Shown here: in pieces, positions 39,476 to 54,325 of the stretch
How positions within the stretch are numbered: position 1 is the stretch's first letter
How the letters are laid out: every line of letters begins with the position of its first letter
Assembly: GCA_013397845.1 (NCBI GenBank)
Contig: VZTG01001724.1
Location: forward strand, 474,644 to 538,643
Length of the DNA: 64,000 nucleotides
Direction of reading: 5' to 3'
Source: Melanocharis versteri
Lineage: Eukaryota > Chordata > Aves > Passeriformes > Melanocharitidae
Translations under genes and position numbers: made by a program
The notes under the pieces: generated by a model
The model's input: only the letters and a program-made list of their open reading frames with translations
Told to the model about the DNA's origin: nothing
Database searches by the model: none

Positions 39476-42400
39476 AGCTTTGAAATCAGAATTGTAACTT
39501 CTTCAAGGGTTAGAAAGGCAAGTCTATTATTGTAATACAGAAAAATTCTGTTTGAAAAACAGCATATATCTGTGAAATGCACATAAATTTTAGTTTGCAT
39601 GAAGCAGTACTTTTTTATGTTAATACCTTTTTTTGGTAGGAAAAAAAATAAAGACAACTAGAATCTAAAAAGTGTCTTTGAATGCAAAGTTATAAAGGTC
39701 ATAACAATATCCCCCAAAAAACCACATGAAGGGACAATAAGCTACATTCCGCTGGCAGATGAGACCACTCGAAATTCTCACAATATTTTCATGGTAATCA
39801 CTCCATATAAAATGGAATTCTATAGATGAAACTAAGCAAGTAGCTTAGCAACACCCAACCCCTTCCTCCCTATAAATTAAATTACATCAAAAACCCCCTG
39901 AAAGAAGAATTTAACTTTTATTCTCTAAACAAGTAGCACTTATTTGTTTTGTTTAGCATACTTACTTATTTTAATTTTTCCTAGGCATTTTGTACCATAA
40001 AATACATTCTGACAAACTGCCCTGATGGACTACTTTGCTATTTTTTTCTCCTAACAACTATGTATAAATCATGTGCCACGGTTTGATAATCTCCCTTTAA
40101 AACTGAAAGGGTGGTGATTTCCATAACTGCCAGTATTTTTATTACTTCAAACATAAAGAGTGAAACATAAAAATCCCAATGAACAACTGAATAGAAAGCC
40201 TCCTTGCCACCCTGTAGATAAGACTAAAAAAAGGAGAAAAAGCTTAACACCAACATTACTTATTTTTGTTTGCTCTTAAGAGTAAACAAAAAAAATGGGA
40301 AGTGAGGGAGGTCTGAACAAATCTTTGAGACAGAAATATAATTTTCAAGGAACCACATTCAGATTTGCATCATTGTCAAAGCTGCAGAAGCCCACCTCTG
40401 GCTTGTAGTGGGGCACAAGAACTTCTGAAATATGAGGAGCAAGCATTCTGCAAAACCAGAAGAGTAACTCACCTCTTCACAGTAGCTGGGAGAAGTGACT
40501 GAATTCCTACATCAACAAATGTCAACAGCATGTGTACTCTAAGAAAGGGGAGGACAACATTCACAGACTTTTCTTTAGCTCATGACAATTAACTACCTTG
40601 CAGGTCACAGCTAAGCATCACCACCATCTGCTTAATCCAGGAGAAACCTGGGCTCCACTTCACAGTTCACACAAACAGGGAACCAGAAGTAAAGTCAGGC
40701 ATGCTCTTGCCTCCCTCAGCAAGCAATAAACAGACTCTTTCTCCACCTCTGATAGACAGTTTCCATTTTGGCATATGCAACAGCACACCAGTTTAGGCAA
40801 AGTTTTTAAAAAGTAACCATCCAATTATCCTATATTTATCAATCTGAAGTGCCAGATACATGGAAATCATTCAGAGAGCAACTTGGTATCACACTGAGCA
40901 CATCAGCAAGTTCTGGGCACTGAGATCATTTGACACTATGAAGTCTAGAACAGACTCCGAGCTTATGAATATGGGAACTGCCTCCATGTATGTGCTAAAT
41001 CCGTGCATGTCAAAGCGTGCTACATGTGTGCAGGAGGCTGCTTTGATTCCAAACCCCTCTCTCTGACAGAGAATACCAGGTGACTCATTTCCTTGATATG
41101 CACATGCATCATTTCAATGTAGGTAAGAGACCTTTTCTTTCCAAAATGCAGGTGGTGTCAAACTCCATCGGACCAAATGAACATCATACCAGTGATGTTC
41201 CCTACAGTGAAAACAGTCCTGCTAATAATAACTCAGCATATTTGATGTCAATACACATTCCTGAAAAAATTACAGGGGGGGAGGCTGGAGGACACATAGA
41301 CAAACAGCTGGAAGGGAGGTAATCCTTCTTTGTAGGATACTTTTTTGTACCTTTGGTCAAAACTGACAGGGCAAGCTACCAAAAAGTATGCAACACTAAA
41401 ATATCAAAAATTCACCAAATCAAGAGAAAAAAAAAAGCTAAAAAATTGCATAATGCCAAGCATTACACAGATTTGTATCTTGAGCTTTGCAAACAGCCAA
41501 GAACTATAATACCTCTAAAAAGGCAAATCAATTCTGTAATTATTATCAGTGAAGTAACATGGCCATTACATATGTTGATATAAAAGGATAATTCAGTACC
41601 TATAAAGACAGTTTAATCTTTAACAAAACTGATAAAACTATCTTCAGTATCTTGATATAGTTGCCATTTAAATCTACAAAATCCTACTCAGGTAGGACAT
41701 CAATTTTTTTTCTCTCACACTCCTGTCTAGATTTCTGCAACTATCAACAGCCCACAACTGAACTCATATGACACAATGAAGGCCTCCAAGAAGTCAAGGC
41801 TGCCAGATTCTGGAGGTGTGTGATGACTTTACATCAGGTTCTTCATTGTGCTGGCAAAAGAACACTCCATGTGCTGATGGAACCGACATCATTTATCCAC
41901 ACAAAAAGTTTTTCATTACAATACAGAAAAAATATAGTCAGGCATTAACTAGTGAGGCTCCTTCCATCCCCCGGCCACCTCCGAAAGTGCAGATCCTCAA
42001 ACTCTCTTAGGAATCTCCTATCAAGGGACTGCTTTCCGGAATAGCACCAACCCATGCCAAAATACCATCAGAATAATATACTTGGTCATAATGGAATGGC
42101 TAAAATAAAAACCTATTTTAAAAAGCATAAAACATTTGGAAATATAATAATCACCCAACAATTTTATGATGCAACATCTATCAATGTTTGCAATTTAAAG
42201 GCATTAGACTTCCACTTTTTTCACCAACCGATAAACACTAACAAAAGTTAATTGTTACAGAAATACTGAGAATTTTATCTGAAGTATTAAGTTACTGAAA
42301 ACACGCAAGCTTGAAATGAAAGCTAACAAAAGAGAGACTGGATGAAAACTATGACCTCCATTACTATGAATAAAAGCCCAGGAAGAAAAAAAGTAAATTC

Positions 42401-45400
42401 CAATAGCTGCAATTATGATGCTTCACCTATCATATTTGAATGAAAGCAACAGGACACCAAAATAATTTTTATTTGCCATAATGCACAAAGTATTTTTTAA
42501 ATCCAATTATTTAAATCATTATCATCTGCAAATATAATGAATTCACCATATTAAATAACAGGTGTAAGGGTTAACTTCTATGGAAAGAATGTAACTAGTT
42601 TATGCGACCTTGGAAAGTCTTAGTAAAAAAAAAATTCAAGTTGCAACTGGAGTTGTTACATTTGTCAGTCCAAATACAATTTCTGGAATGCTACTCTGTA
42701 AACTTTCACTGCACAGCCATACTTATACTCCAGACAACACCAACGGAGACAGCACTACCCATAAAATCAGTTACTTCACTTCTCCAAAAAACAAATAACA
42801 GAAACCACCAAAAAAACCATCCTAGAAGTTCACTTCAGAATTTTCTTTTTTTTCCCACTTACCTGCATACCCTGAAAACAGTTTTCAGAGACACAATACT
42901 GAAAACATCCTGTAGGTCTCATCTTCCAGAAGAGACCTCAATCACCAGCTCATTCAGCTCTTATTCTTCCTGCTCAGTTTCTTACAACCGCACTTTCCTT
43001 GCCTATACATGAGGTACCACAAATTCTTAAGTAACTGACATCATTTCCAAAGACAAATCACCTAGATGGCCGGACAAAGCTGATTAAGAAGATACAGTAC
43101 ATCCACACCAGCTTCATTTGAATGCGTGGGAGGAACCGACAGCGGTGCCAGCACATTTATGTAATGTGGTCACTGCAGATGTTCAGACGCTTTGAGTTGT
43201 CAGCTGGATTTGGAGATACACATCACAAAGCAGACAGGCAATTTAAAGAAGAACCCTCCAGGTGGTGTTGTGTGGATTTTAACGTGGTGAAACATCTCGA
43301 AAAACATGCTGGGATATCTACCATACAGAACAGGTTTTAAAAACCTCAATGACACATTCCACCATGGGCTAATTAGAATTAATTTGTGCCCCACAGCCTC
43401 AAGAGCTGCTCTCGGAATATTTAAAACTCCTTACCCCTCTTTAAGAAGGCACCTTTTTTGCCATAATTTGACCCATGATTGTAGGACAATTTAAAGCAGC
43501 AAGCCTTAAAATTCTAAATTCCAAAACTTCTTAATTCCAAAACTTGTCTATACACATATAGCATTTTTAACACCTTTATTTCTTGTTGAAGTGTGTCCCT
43601 GACAGAAAGAATGAATAAATAACCTTGTCTGTCCCTTTACCACTGCCACCAGAAGCCAGAGGGCTGCACTCGGGCCACCTCTTGAGCCCTTACAATGAAT
43701 CAAAGGACAAGACCAAAGAATGCATAGTTCTTAAACACCACTACACAGGAATTCCTATTTCAAATATGTGAAACATCTACCCATGAACATCCTCTTACCC
43801 TCCTATACTTTTTTTTTCCTTTTAAATTACACACTCAGCTATGCCTTTTGCCTGTCCTTCCTACTAGTTTTACACATTCAGGTTTTTTCCTTCACACTGC
43901 TGTTGAAATATTTTACCTCTGTGTTTTTAATACCAAAAAGTACAGCTCACACTTCTAAATACCACGTTTGCTTGACAAAAAGACAAACCAGCATTCTTAG
44001 ACAAGAAAGTAGGAGATGCTAAATTTATGTGCTTCATTTTGTAAGAAGGACAAATTATTGGAGTTTTCACACACATGATGAAGACTCAGCATCACCAAGC
44101 ACAGACTTTATGAATCTGTCCTCTAGCTAGTTTCATTCAAACACTGCTTGAGAACCTTAAAAACAAGCAGCTTGGCAGTCCTTTCCTCAAAATGATTACT
44201 AATAAGTCAAATAATAAGTTGAAACTTAAATACTTTAAATATACTCAGGAAGGTGAACATTCATTAAAGATAAATGCAGTTGCTTATCATGCCAAGAGTA
44301 TTTTAATACCTATAGAATACTAAGAAAATGTTTTGTTTTAAAACCAGAGATGCTTTCTAGTCTAAAGCAGAAGAAGACATCATGTTGCTCTCCATAGCAA
44401 AAAAATTCCCAGTAATCAGAATAACCCATGATTGCTGCTGGAGGCTTAAATAAGTCTTGGAGACCCAGCATAAAAAAGCTATCATCAAAGACACGTCCTT
44501 ATCTAACAGAGCAATTTTTCACAAATAAGCCTAAACACATTCATTTCATTCAGTAAAAAAAAAGCAATACACTGCAGTTAAAAGTGAAAGCAACACCAAA
44601 GAGGCCAGCACTAATGCCTACTGCACTATCTGCACCAGTAATTCTGTATTACTGGTTCTGGGTCTCCGTTTGCATGATCAGACCACAACGTATTTGCCTT
44701 CATTCTCAACCCTTTTCCATCTCAAACAGCAGCATCAAGGATTACTGACTAACCAGACCCTTCTTCCCTAAGTACGAGTCCCTCTTCCCCTCAAAAGTAT
44801 AGGAGCCGAACTGTCCTTTTCTAGGGCAGACAAAAGAGCCGACAGGAGAGCCATTAAGATTTGGAACTTATGAAAGAGGAAAGATTCCAAAAACAGCTAA
44901 GTGAAAAGATGCACTTCTGTATGCCTCAGCATAGCTGAGGTGGGAACAGAGATGCTAAAGGAGACGGACACTTCAGCAGTGCCTTTCAACCAGATCACAC
45001 AGGACATGAGAGGTCACTGCATTTAGGGCAGAGAAAACTAAGTCCCTTATCTCACCTACAGTCCTTATACAATTTCTCAGCCCTAGAGCAGAGATTTAAC
45101 AGTATTTCGACTTCTAATTTAATTGTAGTATTTTTCAGAACAGTACTGAGAAAGATTTAAAATGCAGACAACCCATGCACATTTCAGCCAAGTAAGCGTA
45201 ACTAGCTAGCTCAGAAATGCAAACTGAAAAAAAAAGTAGATACAAAAGGTTTAGACCTGCACACTAGAAAACTAAAGAACAGTATCACTTCACTAATTAT
45301 CTATTTTAACTACAAAACCATTTCATCTGCCTTGCAAACTGCAAATCTCCCATCTTTGTTGAACCCAAACATTACATTCTTGAATGCCCCAATGGATATT

Positions 45401-48189
45401 TGCTAATATATTTCTTTTCCCTGAAACAGAAAATGTAGGACCATGGACTGATAAAACAGTGAAAACCTGCAGGATGCCCAGGATTGAATATAAAAAAATA
45501 AGGTATTGGAAAAGTACTGCAATGACATGATATGATATTAATTCCCTTTTCGCATATAACCAAGTTTTGCCAGGTCAAGGATGAAACTTGACTTTGAATT
45601 ACTTCAGTTTGTTATGGGTCTAATTAACCCATATCAGAAGCTTCTTCTGGATATCATTGCCCTGGTGCTTTTACCAAACCCTTTCCAATCACTAATCTGT
45701 GGACTAAGGATAAAATGACATTTTCACAGCCTCCCTTCATAAGCTACTTCAGGCCTGTACTCTCTACTGGTTAACTTCAATGTTGAGACAGCAGTCAAAG
45801 GAAGAGTATGGCTTCAGAAAAAAATACAGAAAATAGAAACTGTAAACAAAGTCTCCATCTGAACCTGCAGTAGAATGAAGCCCACTTCCAAAATCAGGTT
45901 TCTCTCTCCCTGTGCCCTTGCTTTTTCAAGTCACTTCAACCCTAAGTAAAAACTACCTCTCCTCCCAAATTACTAAGCACTTTAACAACCACACCCTGAA
46001 AGATGCTGTCACTCCACAGTTAGAGCACAGCTCTCACACGTGCACCCACCCAAAGTCAGCCCGTCATCCAGAAGCAGGATTGCTGAAGCTGCTGGTGAAT
46101 TATGTGCTAGGCACACCTCAAATACAGCCCCTTTATCCCACTGCAGGCAGGCAGCAGTCCTGGATCTGCTGGAATTCGAGACAGGGCAGCAGCACAGGGG
46201 GCTCAAATGGTAGGCACAGATAATAACAGCACCTATGAGAAAACACCATGGACCAGACACATGTGAAGCAGTTCACATTCTTGTGAGGCCCCAAGAGAGG
46301 CTTAAAAGACCACTGGAACAGAAGAGTAAAATCTGTCACACTGCTCTGAAAGTGCTAGATGCTACTATATGGTTTCAACAAAGATGAGAAAATTAATACA
46401 GAGGCACTGAAGAAGCAAGTGAGAAGCAAGCTCAATGTTGGAAACTGTAACTCGGCAACTACTGCCTCACTGGAGGCCTCTATTGTGTAGGCGCTGCCAT
46501 ACTCTGCAGCACAATCTTTTTTTCATTCCCTGCAGAGAATTAGCGGCACAGCCCATACCCACCTGCAAAGAATATCGGGTCATGAGAAGCAAGGATGAAA
46601 GAATACACCACCACTACATGATAACACACACACACCCCCCTACGTGTCAATGGAAGACTTAAAAGCTCACAGCTTTCTCTTCCTGACAAGAGCCACTTCC
46701 TCCTGTTTCCCAAAGCACTGATTAGTGGAAGCCTTAAAGAGCAGAGACCTGCTTAAAACCTTTTTACATATTAATCTAACAAATAATCTATACTTTCACA
46801 ACACATCCATCTTCTTAATTTACCAAACATTTCCATTGGCACTTTTAGAGTGAAGTGAAGCACCGGGCCTCATTAAGACACCTAAAACTTCCACGGAAGG
46901 TTTTTGAGAGGCTCTACCTGGGCTTAAGCCACCATGTAGGAACATGAAGAAAGCAATGCTACAATGCAGGCAGCAGAGGGGAGGAGATACAATGGATGAA
47001 ACAAATGTGGATCAACAACAAAATCATATTGTTTTCACAACAATCCCAGGCAGGGGTAATATTCTGCTATCAGGCATGTCACACAATTATCTGATCTTCA
47101 CCTTCTCCCAAGGGGAACAAACCCCAAAAGGCACTGGTAGCACATCTCTCATACTGCCTTTTGTCAGTCCTCAGTCTTTGCTCCCACAAGTAATATAGAG
47201 GAGATTTCAGGCATGACCTTCATGACGTATCTTCTACAGCAAAGATGAAGAGCTACTAAGAGAGGACAGCAACGCACATCACCTTTTCCATCCTCACGTT
47301 TTACTTCGACTGCAGAGCCATCATCTGCTCCTGATCCATTCTCTTCTCAAATGCCAGCATGCATGAAATGGAAGCCAATACGTTTACTCCCACAGCTTCT
47401 TCTCTTCTATTACAATCCAGCAAACGTATGAGCAGTACGGCCTACTTTATCTCCTGTATGTTGACAGTTCCCAGGAATGCTCTCCTGGTTCTACTCTGGG
47501 CAGACAGCATATGGCATCCCAACTCGCTCAAGGCACTACTCCTAGGCCAGGGGTTGGGTTCCCCACAGGCCCCTAATGAACTCACACAGGACTGAATGCA
47601 CTTCAGGACATGATTCAAAATAATTCTGCCAATCAACATAATCAGCATACTGTGTGCTCTACTAAATTCAGCAGAAATGGATGGCTGAACAACTGTGCAC
47701 ACATGTACACAGTCAATCCAGATTTGTTTGACTTGGCAACTCAGTGACATAAAGAACAGCTATTACGGTATGACTGTCCTTGGCCTAAGACATGCTTCAG
47801 GGCAAGCTCTACAAATTCTGAAGGAGATATCTAACAACATGTAACCTGGAAACAGGAAAACCAAAAAGACTAAGAACCCCAACAGCCACCTGACATCATC
47901 CTGAAGCACTCCCAACTGTAAAACTAATGTGTCATTCTGACCAAAAGCTTCTAAAACCTCACTATAAATGATAAAGGGTAGCAACCTAATAAGTAAAAAT
48001 GTCTTATTTAGAAAGATCAAGTGAAAGCAACAAATATTCCCAAAATTGTTATCTTTAGGGTATTATTTTGTCTTGTGGCTTGATGGACACAGGACAACAT
48101 GGTAGCAAATGGTACAATGAATACTGTTTTTTTCACTTTTCTGAATCCATGCAGCACTCACCACAGCCTTATTCAGTTACCACATTTTC

Positions 48190-48265
48190 ATACATATCTA
48201 TATATTTATTTTCATATATATATATTTATATACATACACACTCACTCCCACATACAAACACACAC
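48190..48265. repeat. TA/CA microsatellite region
   Basis: Alternating TATATA, TTTATA and CACACA stretches: ATATATATATATTTATATAC, then CATACACAC and ACAAACACACAC. It is likely length-variable. The open frames that cross it are repeat artefacts. Confidence 0.85.
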
Positions 48266-51200
48266 TAGCAAGCCTTTTAAGTACACTAAACAATTCTCCA
48301 AAGACAAATGACAGGATTGAGCCTCATGTTCTCACACACTTTATCTATAAACTGTAGCAACCATAGCTACTATTCATTAAAAATATGCAGAGAGGAAAGA
48401 CACTTTCAGTTTCACATGAAAATAACCTTTCATTTGTACATTATTTCTAAATCACTACTCACACAGACAAGTAAAGCAAAAATTTTCATATTTTGAAGTC
48501 CAATAACCCAAATTTTGAAACTGGATGTCCTACAGGTAAAAAAAGAATATAGATTCTTTTGACTTAATGTACTTAACCAAACATTTGTTCAAAGGTTATC
48601 AATAGTCCTTTTAAAATGTTCTATCAAGTCAAGTCTATCTAATATCTGAAACACACAGAACCATGGACTCACCTAAAAAAGATGAAATTACAGATTTTGA
48701 AGCTGTGTGAATAATAATATACAAAAGACACAGGGTACACAACACTTCTTCAGAAATACTAAATACCTGAATATAGTGCATTACTTAATTTGAATAACAC
48801 CATGGAATTAATCATCCCACTCTTGTTTGCTGAGAAAGGGAAATAATTCCACACAGTTCAGCTGTTCTGGACATTCCTCCAACTGCAATGGAAACAACTT
48901 GAGTCAGTGTTGCCACACACTGTGTGGCCTCTGCCTGCATATCCCTGCTCCTTCCCTTGCACCAACACTCTCAGATCCTGCAAGAAAACCAGGGAGAGAC
49001 AAATGAGTAGAAAATTACTGCTACAAAAATTAAAGGGCTTGCTGCTGCTGCAGCTCAGCAAACCAGCTTTCCACAGGGTCAGAGGAGTGCAACTGTCAGC
49101 ACTAGAGGAGGAGTAAAGATAGGCAGCTAAAAGCAATTACTGTGCAAGCAATACTGCTTACATTCAACACCAAAAGCACTTTGGAACTATCACTGCAAAC
49201 ATTAAATGAAACTCTTACATGAAAAAGAACTTCCATTTAAAATAATATTAGTATTAAAAACTATGGCTCCTGTCAACAATAATCATCAACCACAAAGCCT
49301 CTCCAAGCACCAAGCACAGCATTACAACGTGTCAAGGCAGAATTTAAAAAACTGCCCTCCTGTTTTTCATGACACATTAAACACAAAAATCATTGTACTT
49401 AACTTTAACAATCTTAATTTCAGGAGTGTCAGAAAAAAAGCCTTCTGTAACATGAATTATTACACTAAGAAACGAGCTTAAGGTCTGTTTTTTAGCCTTA
49501 TCGACCTTTGTCTTCCCCCACCTTAACCAGACCCTTTGTCACCCACACTCAGCATAAGAGAAAAATTTGGTCTCCTGACTCACAAATTGCTTCCAACACA
49601 ATCATATCTTTCAGCATATAGCTTCTTTCCCATGTTCTCATATAAATACAACAATATTAAGAATGAAGAAAAATGTCTTAAACTTCATTAGTCTTGTCTT
49701 TCCTATTTATTCAGTCAATCGTGAGTAATAGCTCCTCGTCTAATCCTCTCAAATTATCTTTCCTAAAAAGCTCGTGAAAATGGATTAGCCTTGTAGTGCA
49801 CAGCTGATTATTTCACTTACAGTCTATTGTATCAAAAAGTGATAGGTGGAGAATTTTAACCAAAGGCCTTTTATTAAAACAAAAAACATCCCTTCAGGCC
49901 TCAACTTAAGATGGAAGGACATGGCAAAAATAACATCATAGTATCACAAGAAAAAGAAAAAACACAAGGTAACCATAGCTTCAACCATTCAACACCCTTA
50001 TGGAGATGAAGCCTTTGTCCTCCTTAAAAGAGCCTGAAAGCCAATACAGACCACAAAGTAGAAGCCCAACACAAAACTTCAGGAATTTAGTACCTGCAAT
50101 TTGCTAGGTTTGACTCCTAGTCTACATCTATGGTAGGTTGCAAAACTCCTGCAATAATCTGAAGTGACAAAGATATAAGCAGAAGGACTAGATGCAGAGA
50201 ACAACCACTATCTTTTTTGAAAGGAGAAGGAAAAAAACATTGAGGGGACAACAGGTTTTTTTAATATTTGGGACATCATGAGCTTCTCAAGGTTAAAAAC
50301 TCTAGATTATTTTTTGTTTTTAATTCAGGCAATAAAGCTTTACCATTCCATCAGTCAGTTTGTGAGCTAAATACTAAGTGTTCTATCTGGGCAAAAATGT
50401 AATCAGTTTATTCTGTCCAAATGAAAACAAGTTAGGAGAAGCTTATTAAATATGTTGTTTAAAATCAGCAGAAAGTGCAGAAATTCCTACTATCACCAGG
50501 CTAAAAGAAATGTAGCTCAGACTTTACAACAGAAGAAACAGAACAATGGCAGAACTCCGTAACAAATGTACAGTCTAGATCTCATAATAAACAAGAGCAT
50601 CAAAAAAACCTGACCTTTACTTCCATATATAGACATTTATTATTAACCAGCTTCACACAATGTTTGCAGCTATAAAAAACTACAGATTTTTCTTTGCCCA
50701 CTACCAGAAAAAGCTCAATTATTGCAGCTGAAGTCTAAAATTCCACAGGTAAGAATCAAGAAAATTTAAGTATTCCAGGCTTTTTGAAAACTGGTTACAG
50801 GACTTTACCATTGCATAAGAAAAGACAAGGCACTACTGATAAGACACACACCCCTGCCACACATACACATTTCAGGAGATTACTGTGGCACATGAACTTT
50901 ACTGGAAAGTTTAGGAAAATGGAAGTGCAAGTTCATGCCTGACTAAACATGAAACCTCCTCCTCAGCATGCCACCAACTGCAGCATCAGTATACGGGCTG
51001 TATTAGCTACAAACAAAAAGCAAGAAATAACACAGGCCAGTGCCACTCCTGCCATGACAGCTACAGTTCCTCCACTACCAGACTACGCTATTCAAAGTAT
51101 TTTTTGTAGAGTGTTAACTTTTTCTGATCTAGATATAAGTGAGTCCCTCAGGAAATTACTTGCTTGCCATCATCCCAAAACCATACGTACCTCCATTTTT

Positions 51201-52232
51201 AAGACAACTAAGAACTATCACATCAGACAGAAACCTCACACAAAGTTTCTAAATCCTTTCTGTTCCAAGGCTGATCCACCTACTGAAGTCTCGGGGTTCC
51301 CATTATAACTTTTTCCCCCACAGACTCTGAATAGGTTTCTGAATATTTTCCTTTGGTTTTCTTTACCCCTTGGGACAGAATTGACCCCTTGCCCTAAAGG
51401 GGGCAACAGGCTGCATTTCACATGTATTAAATATCCAGTTTTATTAGTCAGAGTAGCCTCCAGCTATGTCTGTCATTGAGGGAGAAACAGGAAAAAAATC
51501 CCTATGACTGGTAAAGGAAACAGTGTCTTTCTTTCCACAGATCTCATCTGGCAGAAAGGAAAGGAAGAAATAGTAAAATATTCTGCTAATATAGACCTTT
51601 CTTTATTATTCTCATTGCTGCATACTCTTTCTGATGCTCACACAGGCAGAGAGGGAAGGCCTGCTGCAAATCTTGGCTCCTTCACAACTTCAGCTATGAG
51701 CTGAGAAAAGAATTCACCCTCTACCTTGAGATAAAAAGCAGACTCCAGGAATCTCTAATTATAATTATTGTGGGAGTGTGGTCAGGAAGATAATAAATCA
51801 GATTGCCTTATCAAAGGTGTACAAAGAGAGGGGAAGTGGGAGGAAAACAGGAGTCAGGCTGCTGTAACAGAAGTAAAAAACTCTCAGGGTATGGAAGGGA
51901 GGAGGGCAGGGAAGGCAAGATAACAGCCACAAATTTATTTTCAACCAGAAAGAAAACAAAATATTTGGCTACAAATTCCTTACAATACAGCCAGGATGCA
52001 AACATACAAACAAACAACTCTCCAACTAACCCCTAAATCTGGTTTCCCAGAACTGAATTTTTATAATAAGATATTTTGTCTTTGGCAGGCTGCCTTACTG
52101 GATTACACAGAGCGCTTATTTACACTGCAGTTACTTGTTAATGACATAATCAGAACAAACTGAAGAAAACTTCAAATCTGATGAAAACTCAAACTTTCCA
52201 AGGTTTCCTGTGAGGATTCTGTACATAACTGA

Positions 52233-52294
52233 ACTAGAACTTGAGAGGTCTGTGTTCAATTCCTGGCCCCAGACACATGCTTCTTGTGAGACCC
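52233..52294 (+). mobile_element. MIR-like SINE fragment
   Basis: GAGGTCTGTGTTCAATTCCTGG, followed by CCCCAGACACATGC and CTTGTGAGACC, resembles the tRNA-derived head and core start of MIR/CORE-SINEs (GGGTTCAAATCC B-box-like motif, then CTGGC...GCCAC..A..TGCTGTGTGACC). MIRs in birds are ancient and highly diverged; the call is from motif order only. Confidence 0.4.
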
Positions 52295-54289
52295 TACATG
52301 CGTGTGCATGCCCACACCGTGTATTTGTATTTGCTTATATAAAAGACTTTTTTCAAGCAGAACTGAACATGTCATTCAGCTGTGAACGCACACAAAAGGT
52401 TATTTGCACTAAATGCTTTATGTAGTATGATTACCAAGATCAAGATTCAAATTTTTAGCATGTCCATCTTCACGCCTTCATTTACAAAGAAAAGACATTC
52501 TATTAGAACACACTACATTCCTTCAATCATAAGATACATGAATTTGTATCTTAGACACACAACTGTATAAATTCGCTTGTAGAAAGCACTGATACATGTT
52601 AACAAAAATTTACACAGTAAAGGACAATCAAGTTACTTTGGTTTCACATTTCTGGGAGAAACAAAAAAAAAAAAGGCACACCACCAAACTAATTTGAGCT
52701 GTCAAATCACTCATTTCCATGCAGGTGCAGTGAATTTGTAGCAAAAGCGAATACAACAGGTTTAGCGCAATCCAAAAGATGTTTCATATATGTGAGCTAT
52801 AACCTGGCACGACTTGGAAATGCAGTCATGAATCTGAGATCTTCAATACAAGAAAATTACTGAGCAGATGTAGAAATCTACAATTTTAGCAGAAAACCAG
52901 TGAAAAGTTGCAGATACTGCATGATGAGGGAAACACAAGAAAACAAGAAGCCAATGGTCATTGACATGATAGAGAACTGTTCTAACAGATCACCTTTCTA
53001 TTACCAGGCTTTTTTTTCCACTGTAGTCTTTTCAGAAAATAGAACTGAAGAAATAAAGACTCACAATGCAGATGTCCTCAGCATTGTTTTCCACACACCG
53101 AAACTGTAGAACAGACGTGTTACAAAAATTATGTTATTTTTATGGTATGTTACTGACTCAAAACTGAGCTTATTACCACATTGACTCTGAATTAACCCAG
53201 TTTGGATACTGCTGCTTTTCTCAAGCAACCTAGAAAAACAGACTTACCTAGCAGATAGGGTTTTTTCTCAAGAAAGCTGCTGAAACAGACATCCCACAGA
53301 AAACACTCCAAATTCCAACAACCTGTATTTGCATGTTATTACTATATTATTAGTTAATCTAGAATATTGAGTATTCATATACTAATGCTGACTTCTTGTA
53401 AAATTGTTTTATGGTTAAAATTCAATATTTCCCAACTTGGGCACGTAGCTATAATCCCTCTTTTCAAATCGATGTCTCTTTAAAGATAGCATCTAAAAAT
53501 TGAGGTTCATACAAAGCACAAAACATACTATTACACAACCTGGACAAAGAAGAATTGACTTTTGGTGATTTAAGACAATCTAATTAATGGGAACTTTAAA
53601 CTATTATTCTGTTTAGACGTTACATAGACAATTATAGACCATGAAATAAGCTGCTATGACCTTTCTGCTGAATGAAAGTACCAACGTTGCTTTACACTAT
53701 AACATATGAAAAAGTTAATTGGTCATAAAACTCAGGGCATTTTAAAAATGAACTGCCACATAAAATTACTGTACTGCATGAAAGCCTCAATCAGAACTTG
53801 TCTGTGCTGTGCGTAGAGTCAGCGTCAGTCTCTCCCTCTCATATGAATAGATGCAATCTCAGCAACCAGACACAATAAATACAAGATGAAGGGAATGGCA
53901 AGCATAGCAGCAACACAGAATTAATTCCAGAGGCTAGGAATCACAACATGAAAATTATTTCATTATTTTAACTCGTTAATTATTCATGCAGTAGAGATAC
54001 AGGAAATGGCAGGAGAAATCTAATGAAGGAGCCAGCAATTGAGAAGCACTGACGAAAAGGATTAGAAAGGTATAGAATAAAAGTTATGAAAAACGGTGGA
54101 TGAGAAAAGAAAGGGGTTTACGGCAAAGTTTTGCATTCAGTAGTAGGGCCAATATAAGACATTCCTTCTGCTTCTCCACTGCTCTTTACTCCTGGTCCAG
54201 CATTGTGGTGTGCTGCTTCCTCCTTACTAAGTCACAATCATTTATGAAACTGTACTATGAGTCAGCCAAGGCTGAAAAATAACCTGATT

Positions 54290-54320
<31 letters not shown>

Positions 54321-54325
54321 AAGAA
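54290..54325. repeat. Poly-A / A-rich purine tract
   Basis: A runs of 12, 12 and 7 separated by single G residues. It could mark the tail of a retrocopy on the plus strand, but I see no recognisable gene, polyadenylation signal or target-site duplication upstream. Confidence 0.9.

Noticed and set aside
42602..43012. 136-codon plus-strand ORF in intron 1
   Set aside because: Low-complexity start (K-rich from an A run), no recognisable domain, and length within the range expected by chance.
47442..48020. Two adjacent minus-strand ORFs (102 and 85 codons) as a broken gene
   Set aside because: No recognisable domain or splice signals, and frames of this size are expected by chance here.
48068..48311. 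Repetitive I/Y/H-rich peptides
   Set aside because: They are translations of the TA/CA microsatellite.
54050..54325. Processed retrocopy ending in the poly-A tract
   Set aside because: No recognisable gene, no polyadenylation signal and no target-site duplication; bird CR1 rarely makes such copies.
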